DNA of 64,000 bases from Streptomyces sp. Tu6071 (GTDB taxonomy: Bacteria; Actinomycetota; Actinomycetes; Streptomycetales; Streptomycetaceae). Location of the stretch: positions 2,689,445 through 2,753,444 of the forward strand of contig NZ_CM001165.1 in the NCBI RefSeq assembly GCF_000213055.1. Reading direction: 5' to 3'. Position 1 is the first letter of the stretch, and each line of letters starts with the position of its first letter. Position numbers and translations under genes: made by a program. The notes beneath the pieces are model-generated. The model saw nothing but the letters and a program-made list of their open reading frames with translations, searched no databases and was not told the origin of the DNA. Positions 35,291 through 46,014 of this stretch are shown here, piece after piece.

Positions 35291-36111
35291 GCGCCCCGAA
35301 GTACCCCCGGTCCCTCCTCGCCGATGCGGCTCCTGCCAGCGGCAGTCTGCTGGAGCTGCTCGACCGGATCGGGGCACCGGTATCCAGGACGGTGATGCGG
35401 TACGTGGAGCAGCGACTCCGCCACTACGGGATCGACACCAGCCACTTCCGGCCGAGCGTTCTTCCGGCGAGAGAACCCGTCGCGTACACCCGCGAAGCCT
35501 TGGCCGAAGCGGTCAGGGGAGCGAAAAGCCTGCGGGAAGTGGGCACCCGACTGGGGCTCCCGGAGGGCGACGTCCCCTACAGCCTCGTCCGCAAGCGCAT
35601 CGAACAGTTCGGCATCGACATCTCGCACCTCTCGCGCACGAACCCGTCATCGGCGAATCCGTCCCCGGGCAGGGTGCGCAAGGCGGTGGCCGAGGCCCGG
35701 TCCGCGGCCGAGGCGCTCCGTCTGCTCGGCCTGGAGCCCCAGACTGGTGCGCGCCGACGCCTGCGGGACGTATGTGAGCGGAACGGCATCTCCACGGCCC
35801 ACTTCCTGGGCCAGGCAAGCCGGAAAGGCATCCCACGCCGGCGCAAACCCGCATCGGCGGTGCTCGTCGTGAAACCGCCGACGGCAGTACGTACCTCGGG
35901 CGAGATGCTCCGCCGCGCCCTGAGCGAGATCGGCCGCCCGCACGTCTGCGAGAAGTGCGGTCTGGGGACGCGGTACCGCGGGCGCCCGCTGATGTTGGAG
36001 ATCGACCACGTCAACGGCGACTGGCGGGACAACCGGGCGGAGAACCTGCGGTACCTGTGTCCCAACTGCCACAGCCAGACCGCCACTTTTGCCGGTGGGG
36101 CCAGGAGGTGA
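35287..36111 (+). CDS. HNH endonuclease with three N-terminal repeat modules
   Basis: A 274-residue protein. Three imperfect copies of a helical module, each about 45-50 residues and ending GID-x-SHF or similar, lie at about 14-55 (ASGSLLELLDRIGAP), 76-118 (GAKSLREVGTRLGLP) and 135-180 (ARSAAEALRLLGLEP). The C-terminal HNH nuclease has CEKCG, LEIDHVNGDWRDNRAENLRYLCPNCH, with both zinc-binding Cys pairs. It is coupled to the broken paralogue by ATGA. The modules may bind DNA. Substrate unknown. Confidence 0.85.
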   Translation: MSAPKYPRSLLADAAPASGSLLELLDRIGAPVSRTVMRYVEQRLRHYGIDTSHFRPSVLPAREPVAYTREALAEAVRGAKSLREVGTRLGLPEGDVPYSLVRKRIEQFGIDISHLSRTNPSSANPSPGRVRKAVAEARSAAEALRLLGLEPQTGARRRLRDVCERNGISTAHFLGQASRKGIPRRRKPASAVLVVKPPTAVRTSGEMLRRALSEIGRPHVCEKCGLGTRYRGRPLMLEIDHVNGDWRDNRAENLRYLCPNCHSQTATFAGGARR

Positions 36112-36126
36112 TACAAGTCTGACGCT

Positions 36127-36201
36127 GGACCCGTACCCCAGCTGGCTAGAGGGACTGGGTTTAGGTCCCAGGTGTCATGGGTTCGAATCCCATCGGGTTC
36201 A
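36127..36201 (+). tRNA. Class I tRNA with anticodon UAG (nominally Leu, codon CUA)
   Basis: A 75-nt cloverleaf: acceptor GGACCCG/CGGGTTC with one G-U pair, D-arm CCCC...AGGG containing GG in the loop, anticodon stem CTGGG/CCCAG with loop TTTAGGT, a five-base variable loop GTGTC, T-arm ATGGG-TTCGAAT-CCCAT, and discriminator A. No CCA is encoded. U33-UAG-G37 reads CUA. True bacterial tRNA-Leu has a long variable arm, which is absent here, so charging identity is uncertain. Confidence 0.78.
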
Positions 36202-36206
36202 CGCAC

Positions 36207-36238
36207 GGAAGGGGCGCCTCATGTGAGGCGCCCCTTCC
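36207..36238. terminator. Hairpin terminator after the tRNA, shared with rdgB
   Basis: A near-perfect hairpin, GGAAGGGGCGCCTC paired with GAGGCGCCCCTTCC, lies five bases after the tRNA and 18 bp from the convergent rdgB stop. Confidence 0.82.
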
Positions 36239-36256
36239 TCGTGCCGCCGGGAGCTC

Positions 36257-36859
36257 TCAGCCCACCAGTTCCCGCACCACCGGCACCAGCGCCCGGAACG
36301 CCTTGCCCCGGTGGCTGATCGCGTTCTTCTCCGCCGGGGTCAGTTCGGCGCAGGTGCGGTCCAGGCCTTCCGGCTGCAGGACCGGGTCGTAGCCGAAGCC
36401 GTTCCCGCCCGCCGGGGCGAGGCGGAGGGTGCCGCGCAGGTGGCCCTCGACCACGCGTTCCGTGCCGTCCGGGAGGGCCAGGGCCGCCGCGCAGGCGAAG
36501 CCGGCCGCGCGGTGCTCGGGGGCGATGTCGGAGAGCTGGGCCAGGAGGAGGTCCAGGTTCGCCTCGTCGTCGCCGTGGCGGCCGGACCAGCGGGCCGAGA
36601 AGATCCCGGGGGCTCCGCCGAGGACGTCCACGCAGAGGCCGGAGTCGTCGGCCACGGCGGGCAGGCCCGTCGCCCGCGCCAGGGCGTGGGCCTTCAGGAG
36701 GGCGTTCTCGGCGAAGGTGACGCCCGTCTCCTTGACGTCGGGGATCTCCGGGTACGCGTCGGCCCCGACGAGTTCGTGCCCGAGCCCCGCCTCGCTGAGG
36801 ATGGCGTGGAGCTCGGTGACTTTGCCGGCGTTGCGGGTGGCGAGGATGAGACGGGTCAT
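36257..36859 (-). CDS. rdgB: Non-canonical purine NTP pyrophosphatase (RdgB/HAM1)
   Basis: A 200-residue enzyme that hydrolyses ITP, XTP and dITP to keep deaminated purines out of nucleic acids. Family motifs are LATRNAGKVTEL (6-17), ETGVTFAENALLKAHALA (45-62), VADDSGLCVDVLGGAPGIFSARWSG (69-93) and GFGYDPVLQP (about 154). All key residues are present and the length is normal. It is third in a leftward group with rph and a lipoprotein gene. Confidence 0.94.
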   Translation of the reverse strand: MTRLILATRNAGKVTELHAILSEAGLGHELVGADAYPEIPDVKETGVTFAENALLKAHALARATGLPAVADDSGLCVDVLGGAPGIFSARWSGRHGDDEANLDLLLAQLSDIAPEHRAAGFACAAALALPDGTERVVEGHLRGTLRLAPAGGNGFGYDPVLQPEGLDRTCAELTPAEKNAISHRGKAFRALVPVVRELVG

Positions 36860-36893
36860 GGACGCCAGTATTCCGCGGCGGTGACGGCGCGGG

Positions 36894-37286
36894 TCACGGG
36901 GTGCAGACCTTCGTCAGCTCGCCCGCCGCGTCGGTGAGCGGGTCGAGGTCGGGCGTCTCGTCCCCGGCGGCGACATCGGCCCGTACCTCGTCGACGGCCC
37001 TGCCGAGCCCGTCGAGCGCTTCCTTGAGGTCCGCGTCGTCGGCCTTCTTGCGGAGGGCGTCGAGGTCCTTGTCGATGGCGCCGAGTTCGGCGTCGGGGTC
37101 GAGGGGGTCGTTGCCGAGGCTGTCGGCGGACTGCTGGAGGTTGGTGACGTGGTCCGCGATGGTGTCGGCGGTGTGGACGCAGTCGAGCGCCTTCTGCGCG
37201 GCGTCGCAAGCGGTGAGGCCCAGCAGCGGGAGGGCGGCCAGGAGGAGGGCGGCGGCGGTGCGGCGGGCTCGGCGGTGCGCGGGCAT
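36894..37286 (-). CDS. Small secreted lipoprotein with a coiled-coil region
   Basis: A 130-residue protein with a lipoprotein signal: basic start MPAHRRARR, hydrophobic AALLLAALPLLG and lipobox LTAC at about residues 24-27. The mature part is helical and acidic (DADLKEALDGLGRAVDEVRADV), likely a coiled coil, ending in a Cys (KVCTP). No family is known. ATG 37286 gives the best signal peptide; GTG 37310 would add eight residues. It sits between rph and rdgB. Confidence 0.72.
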   Translation of the reverse strand: MPAHRRARRTAAALLLAALPLLGLTACDAAQKALDCVHTADTIADHVTNLQQSADSLGNDPLDPDAELGAIDKDLDALRKKADDADLKEALDGLGRAVDEVRADVAAGDETPDLDPLTDAAGELTKVCTP

Positions 37287-37436
37287 GAGCGGGCGGTCCC
37301 TTTCGTCCACAGCGGGTCGAGACCCGGAGGAGTGGCCTCCCCCGGGTCTCCGTCATGCGGGATGACGCTGTGGACGGTTGTTCGGTTGCCCGTGGCCCGT
37401 ACTTCGCTTGGCGTTCTCTTTACCCGCGCGTGCGGC

Positions 37437-38162
<726 letters not shown>

Positions 38163-38228
38163 GCGGCTGAGCCTAGTTGGTCGTGGGGGACGCCTGTTCC
38201 GCGTCCCCCACGCCGCCGGGAGGACCGG

Positions 38229-38462
38229 TCACATCATGTCTTCGATGTCCGCCGCGATGGGGTCGGCGTCGGTGCCGATGACGACCTGGATGGCGGTGCC
38301 CATCTTGACGACGCCGTGGGCGCCCGCGGCCTTGAGGGCGGCCTCGTCGACCTTGGAGGCGTCGTAGACCTCGGTGCGCAGCCGGGTGATGCAGCCCTCG
38401 ATGTCGCTGATGTTGTCGAGGCCGCCGAGTCCGGCGACGATCTTCTCCGCCTTGCTGGCCAT
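38229..38462 (-). CDS. nagF: PTS EIIB domain protein, N-acetylglucosamine/glucose type
   Basis: A 77-residue free-standing EIIB domain. Cys24 in IEGCITRLRTEV is the phosphorylated residue. It should pass phosphate to the sugar carried by the EIIC membrane protein encoded divergently at 38611, as in Streptomyces NagF/NagE. I see no good match to the DasR operator in the 148-bp gap between the two genes. Confidence 0.87.
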   Translation of the reverse strand: MASKAEKIVAGLGGLDNISDIEGCITRLRTEVYDASKVDEAALKAAGAHGVVKMGTAIQVVIGTDADPIAADIEDMM

Positions 38463-38610
38463 GCGCCACGCTCCTTGTGCCCGGTGCTCCGTGATGGGGG
38501 TTTTGTCACGTTAACTCACCGTTGGCCCATCTTCACGGGCGACGGGAACCGGGGTGCCGAATCATGACGCTCAGCAGGGGCGCGGCCCGGTCGGCACGGG
38601 AGGAATGCGG

Positions 38611-39903
38611 ATGAGCGCGGCGACGAGTGCGGCGACGGCGGGGCCGGGGCCGTGGGGGAAGTTCTTCCAGGGCTTGCAGAAGATGGGGCGTTCGCTCCAG
38701 TTGCCGATCGCGGTGCTGCCCGCGGCGGGGATTCTCAACCGGCTGGGCCAGCCGGACGTCTTCGGCGACGACGGCCTGGGGTGGACGAACGTCGCGAAGG
38801 TGATCGACGCGGCGGGCGGGGCGCTGCTGGATTCCACGCTGGGGCTGCCGTTGCTGTTCTGCGTGGGTGTCGCGATCGGCATGGCGAAGAAGTCGGACGG
38901 TTCGACGGCGCTCGCGGCGGTGACGGGGTTCCTGGTCTTCTACGCGGTGCTCCAGGCGTTCCCGGTGGACTGCCCGCGGGGGCAGGAGGCGGTGGACGGG
39001 GGGTGCGTCGACTACGCGGGGAAGGCGTTCACGGCGGCGACGTACCAGAACCCGGGGGTGTTCGGCGGGATCGTGATCGGGCTGATCTCGGCGTACGTGT
39101 GGCGGCGGTTCTACCGGACGAAGCTCGTGGACTGGCTGGGGTTCTTCAACGGGCGGCGGCTCGTGCCGATCCTGATGGCGTTCATCGGGCTGCTGCTCGG
39201 GGGGCTCGCGGCGTGGGCGTGGCAGCCGATCGGGGACGGGCTGACGAGTTTCGGGGAGTGGTTGTCGGACGCGGGGGCGTGGGGTTCGGGGGTGTTCGGG
39301 GTCGCGAACCGGGCGCTGCTCGTGGTGGGGCTGCACCAGTTCCTGAACACGTTCGTGTGGTTCCAGTTCGGGGACTTCAAGGCGGCCGACGGCGACATCG
39401 TGCACGGGGACATCAACCGCTTCCTGGCGGGTGACCCGAGTGCGGGGCAGTTCCTGACGGGGTTCTTCCCGATCATGATGTTCGCGCTGCCCGCCGCCGC
39501 GCTGGCGATCACGCACTGCGCGAAGCCGCACCGGCGCAAGGAGGTGGGCGGGCTGATGCTGTCGGTCGCGCTGACCTCGTTCGTCACTGGGATCACGGAG
39601 CCGATCGAGTACTCGTTCCTGTTCGTGGCGCCGTTGCTGTACGCGGTGCACGCGGTGCTGACGGGTGTCTCGATGGCGGTGTCCTGGGCGCTGGGTGCGA
39701 AGGACGGCTTCAGTTTCTCGGCGGGGCTGATCGACTACGTCATCAACTGGTCGCTGGCGACGAAACCGTGGCTGTTGCTGATCATCGGGGCGTGTGCGGC
39801 GGTCGTGTACTACGTGGTGTTCCGCTTCGCGATCACGCGGTTCGACCTGAAGACGCCGGGGCGGGAGCCGGAGGAGGAACTGGAGGACGAGACGCGGGCG
39901 TGA
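38611..39903 (+). CDS. nagE: PTS EIIC membrane transporter, N-acetylglucosamine type
   Basis: A 430-residue EIIC protein with about ten membrane segments. Typical blocks are QLPIAVLPAAGILNRLG (about 30), DIVHGDINRFLAGDPSAGQFLTGFFPIMMFALPAAALAI and the substrate-site motif GITEPIEYSFLFVAP. It imports and, with EIIB, phosphorylates the sugar; N-acetylglucosamine is the likely substrate by similarity to Streptomyces NagE. GGGAGG fits ATG 38611; an ATG at 38605 is too close. Only one EIIC gene is present here. Confidence 0.87.
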   Translation: MSAATSAATAGPGPWGKFFQGLQKMGRSLQLPIAVLPAAGILNRLGQPDVFGDDGLGWTNVAKVIDAAGGALLDSTLGLPLLFCVGVAIGMAKKSDGSTALAAVTGFLVFYAVLQAFPVDCPRGQEAVDGGCVDYAGKAFTAATYQNPGVFGGIVIGLISAYVWRRFYRTKLVDWLGFFNGRRLVPILMAFIGLLLGGLAAWAWQPIGDGLTSFGEWLSDAGAWGSGVFGVANRALLVVGLHQFLNTFVWFQFGDFKAADGDIVHGDINRFLAGDPSAGQFLTGFFPIMMFALPAAALAITHCAKPHRRKEVGGLMLSVALTSFVTGITEPIEYSFLFVAPLLYAVHAVLTGVSMAVSWALGAKDGFSFSAGLIDYVINWSLATKPWLLLIIGACAAVVYYVVFRFAITRFDLKTPGREPEEELEDETRA

Positions 39904-40075
39904 GGGGGCGGTGCGGGCCGGGGCCCCGGGCGGGTCTCGCCCGGGGCCTGTGGGGGGCGCGCGGTTCTCGCCCGTGGCCCGTGGGGGCGCACGCCGGGGG
40001 GACGGCGCCTCGGAGCGCATGACGAGGGCCCCTTCCCGTGGGGCGGAAGGGGCCGTGGCGCGTGGGGTGCGGGGC

Positions 40076-40828
40076 TCAGATTTCGTAGACGGCGCCGGTG
40101 TGCGCGAGTTCGACGGGACCCTCGTAGACCTCGCGGGCGGCCGTCAGGTTGAGCTGGGGGTCGGTCCACGGGGGGATGTGGGTGAGGACGAGGCGGCGGG
40201 CGCCCGCGCGCTGGGCGCTCTCGCCGGCGTCGCGGCCGTTGAGGTGGAGGTCGGGGATCTCCTCCTTGCCGTCGGTGAAGGCGGCTTCGCACAGGAACAG
40301 GTCGCTGTCGGCGGCGAGTTGGTCGAGTGCGGCGGCCGGGCCCGTGTCCCCGGAGTACGTGAGGGAGCGGCCCTCGTGCTCGACGCGGAATCCGTACGCC
40401 TCGACCGGGTGGCGGACCTGCTCGGCGTGGAGCGTGAAGGGTCCGATGCGGAAACTGCCCGGTTTGAGGGTGTGGAAATCGAAGACCTCGGCCATCGCGG
40501 AGCGCGTGGGGGTGTCGCCGTGTCCCGCGGTGAGGCGTTCCTCGGTGCCCTCGGGACCGTATACCGGCAGCGGCCCGGTGGTGAGGGGGTCGGCGTTGTA
40601 GTAGCGCACGACGAAGTACGCGCACATGTCGATGCAGTGATCGGCGTGCAGGTGGCTGAGGACGACGGCGTCGAGTTCGTTCAGGCCGATGTGGCGCTGC
40701 AGCTCGCCGAGGGCGCCATTGCCCATGTCGAGGAGCAGCCGGAAGCCGTCGGCCTCTACGAGGTAGCTGGAGCAGGGCGAGTCCACGGACGGGATCGAGC
40801 CCGAGCAGCCGACGACGGTGAGCTTCAT
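40076..40828 (-). CDS. Metallo-beta-lactamase fold hydrolase
   Basis: A 250-residue hydrolase. The metal motif HLHADH (about 60-65), the later Asp (YSGDTGP, about 155) and the C-terminal His (LTHIPPW) form the two-metal site of ElaC/RNase Z-like or phosphodiesterase-like proteins. It lacks the exosite arm of tRNase Z, so a small-molecule esterase or phosphodiesterase is more likely. GGAGG is ten bases before ATG 40828. Confidence 0.82.
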   Translation of the reverse strand: MKLTVVGCSGSIPSVDSPCSSYLVEADGFRLLLDMGNGALGELQRHIGLNELDAVVLSHLHADHCIDMCAYFVVRYYNADPLTTGPLPVYGPEGTEERLTAGHGDTPTRSAMAEVFDFHTLKPGSFRIGPFTLHAEQVRHPVEAYGFRVEHEGRSLTYSGDTGPAAALDQLAADSDLFLCEAAFTDGKEEIPDLHLNGRDAGESAQRAGARRLVLTHIPPWTDPQLNLTAAREVYEGPVELAHTGAVYEI

Positions 40829-40986
40829 GAAGCGGGAACCTCCGCGCGGACGGGGTGAGCGGGGTGCGGGTGCGATCCGTCGAGCGTACGGGGAGTGCCG
40901 GTGGGCGGCTTCACGCCTGCGGCGGGTTGTGGGAGAAGTCACCGGCAAGACCACCCGTGAGGGGTGGGGGGCGGTCCCCGCCTGGA

Positions 40987-41111
40987 CGCGGGTCCCTGGC
41001 GGGCCCGGGTCCCCCGGCGGGTGGGGCCACCGGCGGGCGCGGGTCCCTCGGCCGGTGCGGGTCCCCCGGTGGGCGCGGGTACGTGGGCGGGGCGCGGGTA
41101 CCGTCGCGGGT
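40987..41111. repeat. GC-rich imperfect repeats before the MazF-like gene
   Basis: Five or six imperfect copies of GCGGGTCCC(C)GGCGGG-type units of about 18-23 bp run up to the start codon of the MazF-like gene. No ribosome-binding site is obvious in them. Confidence 0.5.
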
Positions 41112-41558
41112 ATGGGTGTGTCGTGGTGGTGGTTGCTGGCCGGTGTGGTGGTGCTCGGGCTGCTCGTGTCGTGCGTCGACGCGTGGGGGCGCAGTGACCG
41201 GGGGCCCCGGGGGCGGCGGCGTCCGCCGCGCGGGCCCGGTGGGGCACGGGCGAGGGAGCCGCGGCCCGGTGAGATCTGGTGGGCGCTGGTGCCGTTCGAG
41301 GACGGGCCCGGGGCGAAGGACCGGCCGTGCCTGGTGCTGTCGGTGGGGCCGCGCGCGGCGCGGGTCATGAAGATCACGAGCCGTCAGCACCCGGAGCGCG
41401 ACGGGGTCGTGGCGCTGCCGCCCGGCGCGGTGGACGACCGCGAGGGGCGGCGCAGCTACCTGGAGACGCGGGAGCGGCGGAAGGTGCCGCTGCGGGATTT
41501 CCGGCGGCGCGCGGGCGCGGTGGACGCGGGGGTGTGGGAGCGGGTGCGGAAGGGATGA
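41112..41558 (+). CDS. Membrane-anchored PemK/MazF-like protein
   Basis: A 148-residue protein. One N-terminal membrane helix (WWWLLAGVVVLGLLVSCVDA, residues 5-24) and a basic Pro-rich linker precede a MazF-like barrel (about 53-148): PRPGEIWWALVPFEDGPGAKDRPCLVLSVG, then ITSRQHPERDGVVALPPGAVD and the end LRDFRRRAGAVDAGVWERV. Soluble MazF toxins cleave mRNA, but here the domain is tethered to the membrane and no antitoxin gene is adjacent, so a toxin role is doubtful. Confidence 0.75.
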   Translation: MGVSWWWLLAGVVVLGLLVSCVDAWGRSDRGPRGRRRPPRGPGGARAREPRPGEIWWALVPFEDGPGAKDRPCLVLSVGPRAARVMKITSRQHPERDGVVALPPGAVDDREGRRSYLETRERRKVPLRDFRRRAGAVDAGVWERVRKG

Positions 41559-41700
41559 AGGGGGCCCGGCCCGCCCGCCCCACCCCTCCGAGCCCGTCCG
41601 GCGGAGTCCGCAGGCCGCGGACGTCGTGGAGGCCGCAGCGCACCGGCCCCCACCACGACGCTGCCGAGGCGGCGCCGCGCGCCCGCCGCCGTGCGACCGC

Positions 41701-43154
<1,454 letters not shown>

Positions 43155-43364
43155 GGGGGCATCGTAACGATTCCCGGTCCGGTTCCCGGAGGGGTGTCCC
43201 GAGGCGCGGACGCCCGGCGTTCACATGCTGGCGCGGGGGCACCCGGGCCCCGCCCACCGGAAGCCGGACCGGAGGCCGAGCCGGGCGCCGCGCCGGACGC
43301 CGAGCCGGGCGCCGCGCCGGGCGCATCCGGCTCCATACGCCCCCGCCCCTCCCCCGCCCGCTTC

Positions 43365-43787
43365 TCAGGAGGCCGCCACGACCTTCACGTCCTCCTCCGT
43401 GACCACGCCGTCCACGATGCGGTACGAGCGGAACTGGAAGGGGCCCGCCTCGTCGGTGTCGGCGGTGGAGACGAGGACGTAGTGGGCGCCCGGCTCGTTC
43501 GCGTAGGAGATGTCCGTGCGCGAGGGGTACGCCTCGGTCGCCGTGTGCGAGTGGTAGACGATCACGGGCTCCTCGTCGCGGTCGTCGAGATCGCGGTAGA
43601 GGCGGAGCAGGTCGCCCGAGTCGAACTCGTAGAACGTGGGCGAGCGGGCCGCGTTGAGCATCGGGACGAAGCGCTCGGGGCGGTCGCTGCCCGCCGGTCC
43701 CGCGACGATGCCGCACGCCTCGTCGGGGTGGTCCGCGCGCGCGTGGGCGACGATCCGGTCGTACAGCTCCTGGGTCAGGGTCAGCAT
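43365..43787 (-). CDS. mec: JAMM/MPN metalloprotease Mec, CysO peptidase
   Basis: A 140-residue zinc protease. Glu23 (DEACGI) and the motif H79-x-H81-x7-S89-x2-D92 (VYHSHTATEAYPSRTD) form the JAMM site. In Mycobacterium, Mec cuts cysteine from the CysO-cysteine adduct. Here it lies first in the group mec, leader peptide, cysO, cysM. It may also trim the Ala-Arg tail of CysO, as related proteases do for other sulfur carriers. Confidence 0.9.
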   Translation of the reverse strand: MLTLTQELYDRIVAHARADHPDEACGIVAGPAGSDRPERFVPMLNAARSPTFYEFDSGDLLRLYRDLDDRDEEPVIVYHSHTATEAYPSRTDISYANEPGAHYVLVSTADTDEAGPFQFRSYRIVDGVVTEEDVKVVAAS

Positions 43788-43866
43788 GGGGGCCAGCCTA
43801 AACGGCCCGTACGCGCGTACGGGCGGGTCCTTCCGGATGCTGGGACGGGCCCGCCCGCCACGGGTC

Positions 43867-45330
43867 TCAGGCTTCGGCGGGTGCCGTCTCCTCCGGGTCC
43901 GCGGGACGGGCGTACGGGGCGCGGGCGAGGTGGACGCGGTAGGCGGCGACGAGGAGCGCGCCCCAGACGGGCGCCGCGTAGAGGGCGATGCGGGCGTCCT
44001 TGTCGAAGCCCATGAGGACGAGGACCAGGAGGAGGAAGGCGAGGGCGAACAGGCTCGTGAAGGGGGCGCCGGGGGCGGGGAAGGAGGAGACGGGGAGTTC
44101 GCCGCGCTCGGCCTTGCGGCGGTAACGGAGCTGGCAGAGCAGGATCATGATCCAGGCCCACACCCCGCAGATGGTGGCGAGGGACATGACGTACTGGAAC
44201 GCCTTGCCCGGCCACTGGTAGTTGATCCACACGCCGAGGAGCATGAGCGCGGCGGAGAAGGCGGTGCCGAGGAGCGGGGTGCCGGTGCGGGTGAGGCGGG
44301 CGAAGAGGGTGGGGCCCTGGCGGTTGAGGGAGAGGTCGCGGAGCATCCGGCCCGTCGAGTACATGCCGGAGTTGCAGGAGGAGAGCGCGGCGGTGAGGAC
44401 GACGAAGTTGACGACGGCCGCGCCGACGCCGAGGCCCATCTGCTCGAAGGCGGCGACGAACGGCGAGACGTTCGGCTGGAAGTTCTTCCACGGGACGACG
44501 GACAGGATCATGATCAGCGCGCCGACGTAGAAGACGGCGATGCGCCAGGGGACGGTGTTGATCGCCTTGGGGAGGTTCTTCTCGGGGTTCTCGGACTCGC
44601 CCGCCGTGACGCCGACGAGTTCGACGGCGAGGAAGGCGAACATGACGATCTGGAGCGTCATGAGGGTGCCGCCGAGGCCGTGCGGGAAGAGGCCGCCGTC
44701 GTCCCACAGGTGGGCGACGCTCGCGGTCGGGCCCGCGTCGGAGAAGCCGAGGGTGAGGATGCCGAGGCAGATGAGGATCATGCCGACGATCGCGGTGACC
44801 TTGACCATCGAGAACCAGAACTCCAGCTCGCCGAAGAGCTTCACGGAGATGAGGTTCACGCCGAAGAGCAGGACGGTGAAGGCGAGCGAGGAGGCCCACT
44901 GCGGGATCGCCCACCAGAAGGTCATGTACTTGGCGGCGGCGGTGACCTCGGTGATCCCGGTGATGACCCAGCCGAGCCAGTACGTCCAGCCGGTGACGAA
45001 GCCGAAGAAGGGGCCGAGGAACTCGCGCGCGTACTCGGCGAAGGAGCCGGAGACGGGGCGGTAGAGGAGGAGTTCGCCGAGCGCCCGCATGATGAAGTAG
45101 ATGACGAGCCCGGCCGCCGCGTAGGCGAGGATCAGGCTCGGGCCCGCCTTCGAGATGGCGGTCCCGGCGCCGAGGAAGAGCCCGGTGCCGATCGCGCCGC
45201 CGATGGCGATCATCTGGATCTGCCGCGCGCCGAGCGCCCGGTGGTACCCCTCGCCGCTCTCCGTCTTCCCGACCGCCTCCACGGGCTCCACCGGCTCCTC
45301 GCCGGGCGTGCCGATCTGCGTGGACGTCAT
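43867..45330 (-). CDS. APC-family amino acid permease
   Basis: A 487-residue permease with 12 helices. The first helix signature is IQMIAIGGAIGTGLFLGAG (about 38-56), followed by PVSGSFAEYAREFLGPFFGFVTGWTYWLGW and GESENPEKNLPKAIN. This is the amino acid/polyamine transporter class close to GabP, AnsP and AroP. The substrate is not fixed by sequence. GGGAGAGAGG precedes ATG 45330. It is on the same strand as mec but 80 bp upstream of it. Confidence 0.87.
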   Translation of the reverse strand: MTSTQIGTPGEEPVEPVEAVGKTESGEGYHRALGARQIQMIAIGGAIGTGLFLGAGTAISKAGPSLILAYAAAGLVIYFIMRALGELLLYRPVSGSFAEYAREFLGPFFGFVTGWTYWLGWVITGITEVTAAAKYMTFWWAIPQWASSLAFTVLLFGVNLISVKLFGELEFWFSMVKVTAIVGMILICLGILTLGFSDAGPTASVAHLWDDGGLFPHGLGGTLMTLQIVMFAFLAVELVGVTAGESENPEKNLPKAINTVPWRIAVFYVGALIMILSVVPWKNFQPNVSPFVAAFEQMGLGVGAAVVNFVVLTAALSSCNSGMYSTGRMLRDLSLNRQGPTLFARLTRTGTPLLGTAFSAALMLLGVWINYQWPGKAFQYVMSLATICGVWAWIMILLCQLRYRRKAERGELPVSSFPAPGAPFTSLFALAFLLLVLVLMGFDKDARIALYAAPVWGALLVAAYRVHLARAPYARPADPEETAPAEA

Positions 45331-45426
45331 GTGCCGTGCCTCTCTCCCGGGGGAAGAGGCCAGGTAACCACTTTGCGTGCCCGAACCGTCACATGACGTG
45401 AGGAGCGGCACTCGTACGCGTGAACG

Positions 45427-46014
45427 CTAGGGCAGCAGCGTCTCCACCAGGGTTTCCTGCAGGCCCCCCAGCCACAGGTACGCCATGACCATCGGCTTGC
45501 GCGGGTCGCTGTCCGGGAGTTCGTAGAGGAGTTCCGTGTCGCCCTCGGCGGTGATGTCGAGGCGGGTCGAGAGGGCGAGGCGCAGGTCGTTGAGGGTGCG
45601 CAGCCAGGTCTCGGCGGCGAGGCCCGCGAGCTGGAGGCGGGCGTTGCCGCGGGCGTCGGTGCGCAGGTCGTCGAGGGTGCGGACGACGGCGAGTGCGTCC
45701 TCGCGCTTGCGGGCGCGCAGGTCGTTCTCGGTGTAGCGGCGGAACTCGGCCGAGGCGGCGTGGAGTTCGGGGCCCTCGTCCTCGCCGGGGCGGGTGTACG
45801 CGTCGGGGAAGAGGCGGCGCAGGACCGGGTCGGAGGGCGGCTTGCTGGGGCCCTCGGCGAAGAGCCCGGCGAGCGGGTCGTCGTCGTCACCGCCGGGGCC
45901 GGGCCCGACGAGTTCGAGGAGCTGCACGGCGAGGGAGCGGATGATGCTGGTCTCGACCGCGTCGAGGGTGACCTCGGCGGCGCCGTCCGGGGTGCGTTCG
46001 AAGAGGCCGGGCAT
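45427..46014 (-). CDS. DUF2017 family protein
   Basis: A 195-residue acidic, helical protein that begins [37 protein letters not shown], the DUF2017 signature. The family regularly follows clpS in actinobacteria, and here the ATG shares one base with the clpS stop (TGATG), so the two are coupled. A role linked to the Clp protease is inferred from this linkage only. Confidence 0.85.
   Translation of the reverse strand: MPGLFERTPDGAAEVTLDAVETSIIRSLAVQLLELVGPGPGGDDDDPLAGLFAEGPSKPPSDPVLRRLFPDAYTRPGEDEGPELHAASAEFRRYTENDLRARKREDALAVVRTLDDLRTDARGNARLQLAGLAAETWLRTLNDLRLALSTRLDITAEGDTELLYELPDSDPRKPMVMAYLWLGGLQETLVETLLP

Noticed and set aside
38463..38610. DasR operator between the PTS EIIB and EIIC genes
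   Set aside because: No site close to the palindromic TGGTCTAGACCA-type consensus is visible, although the genes belong to the DasR regulon in other Streptomyces.
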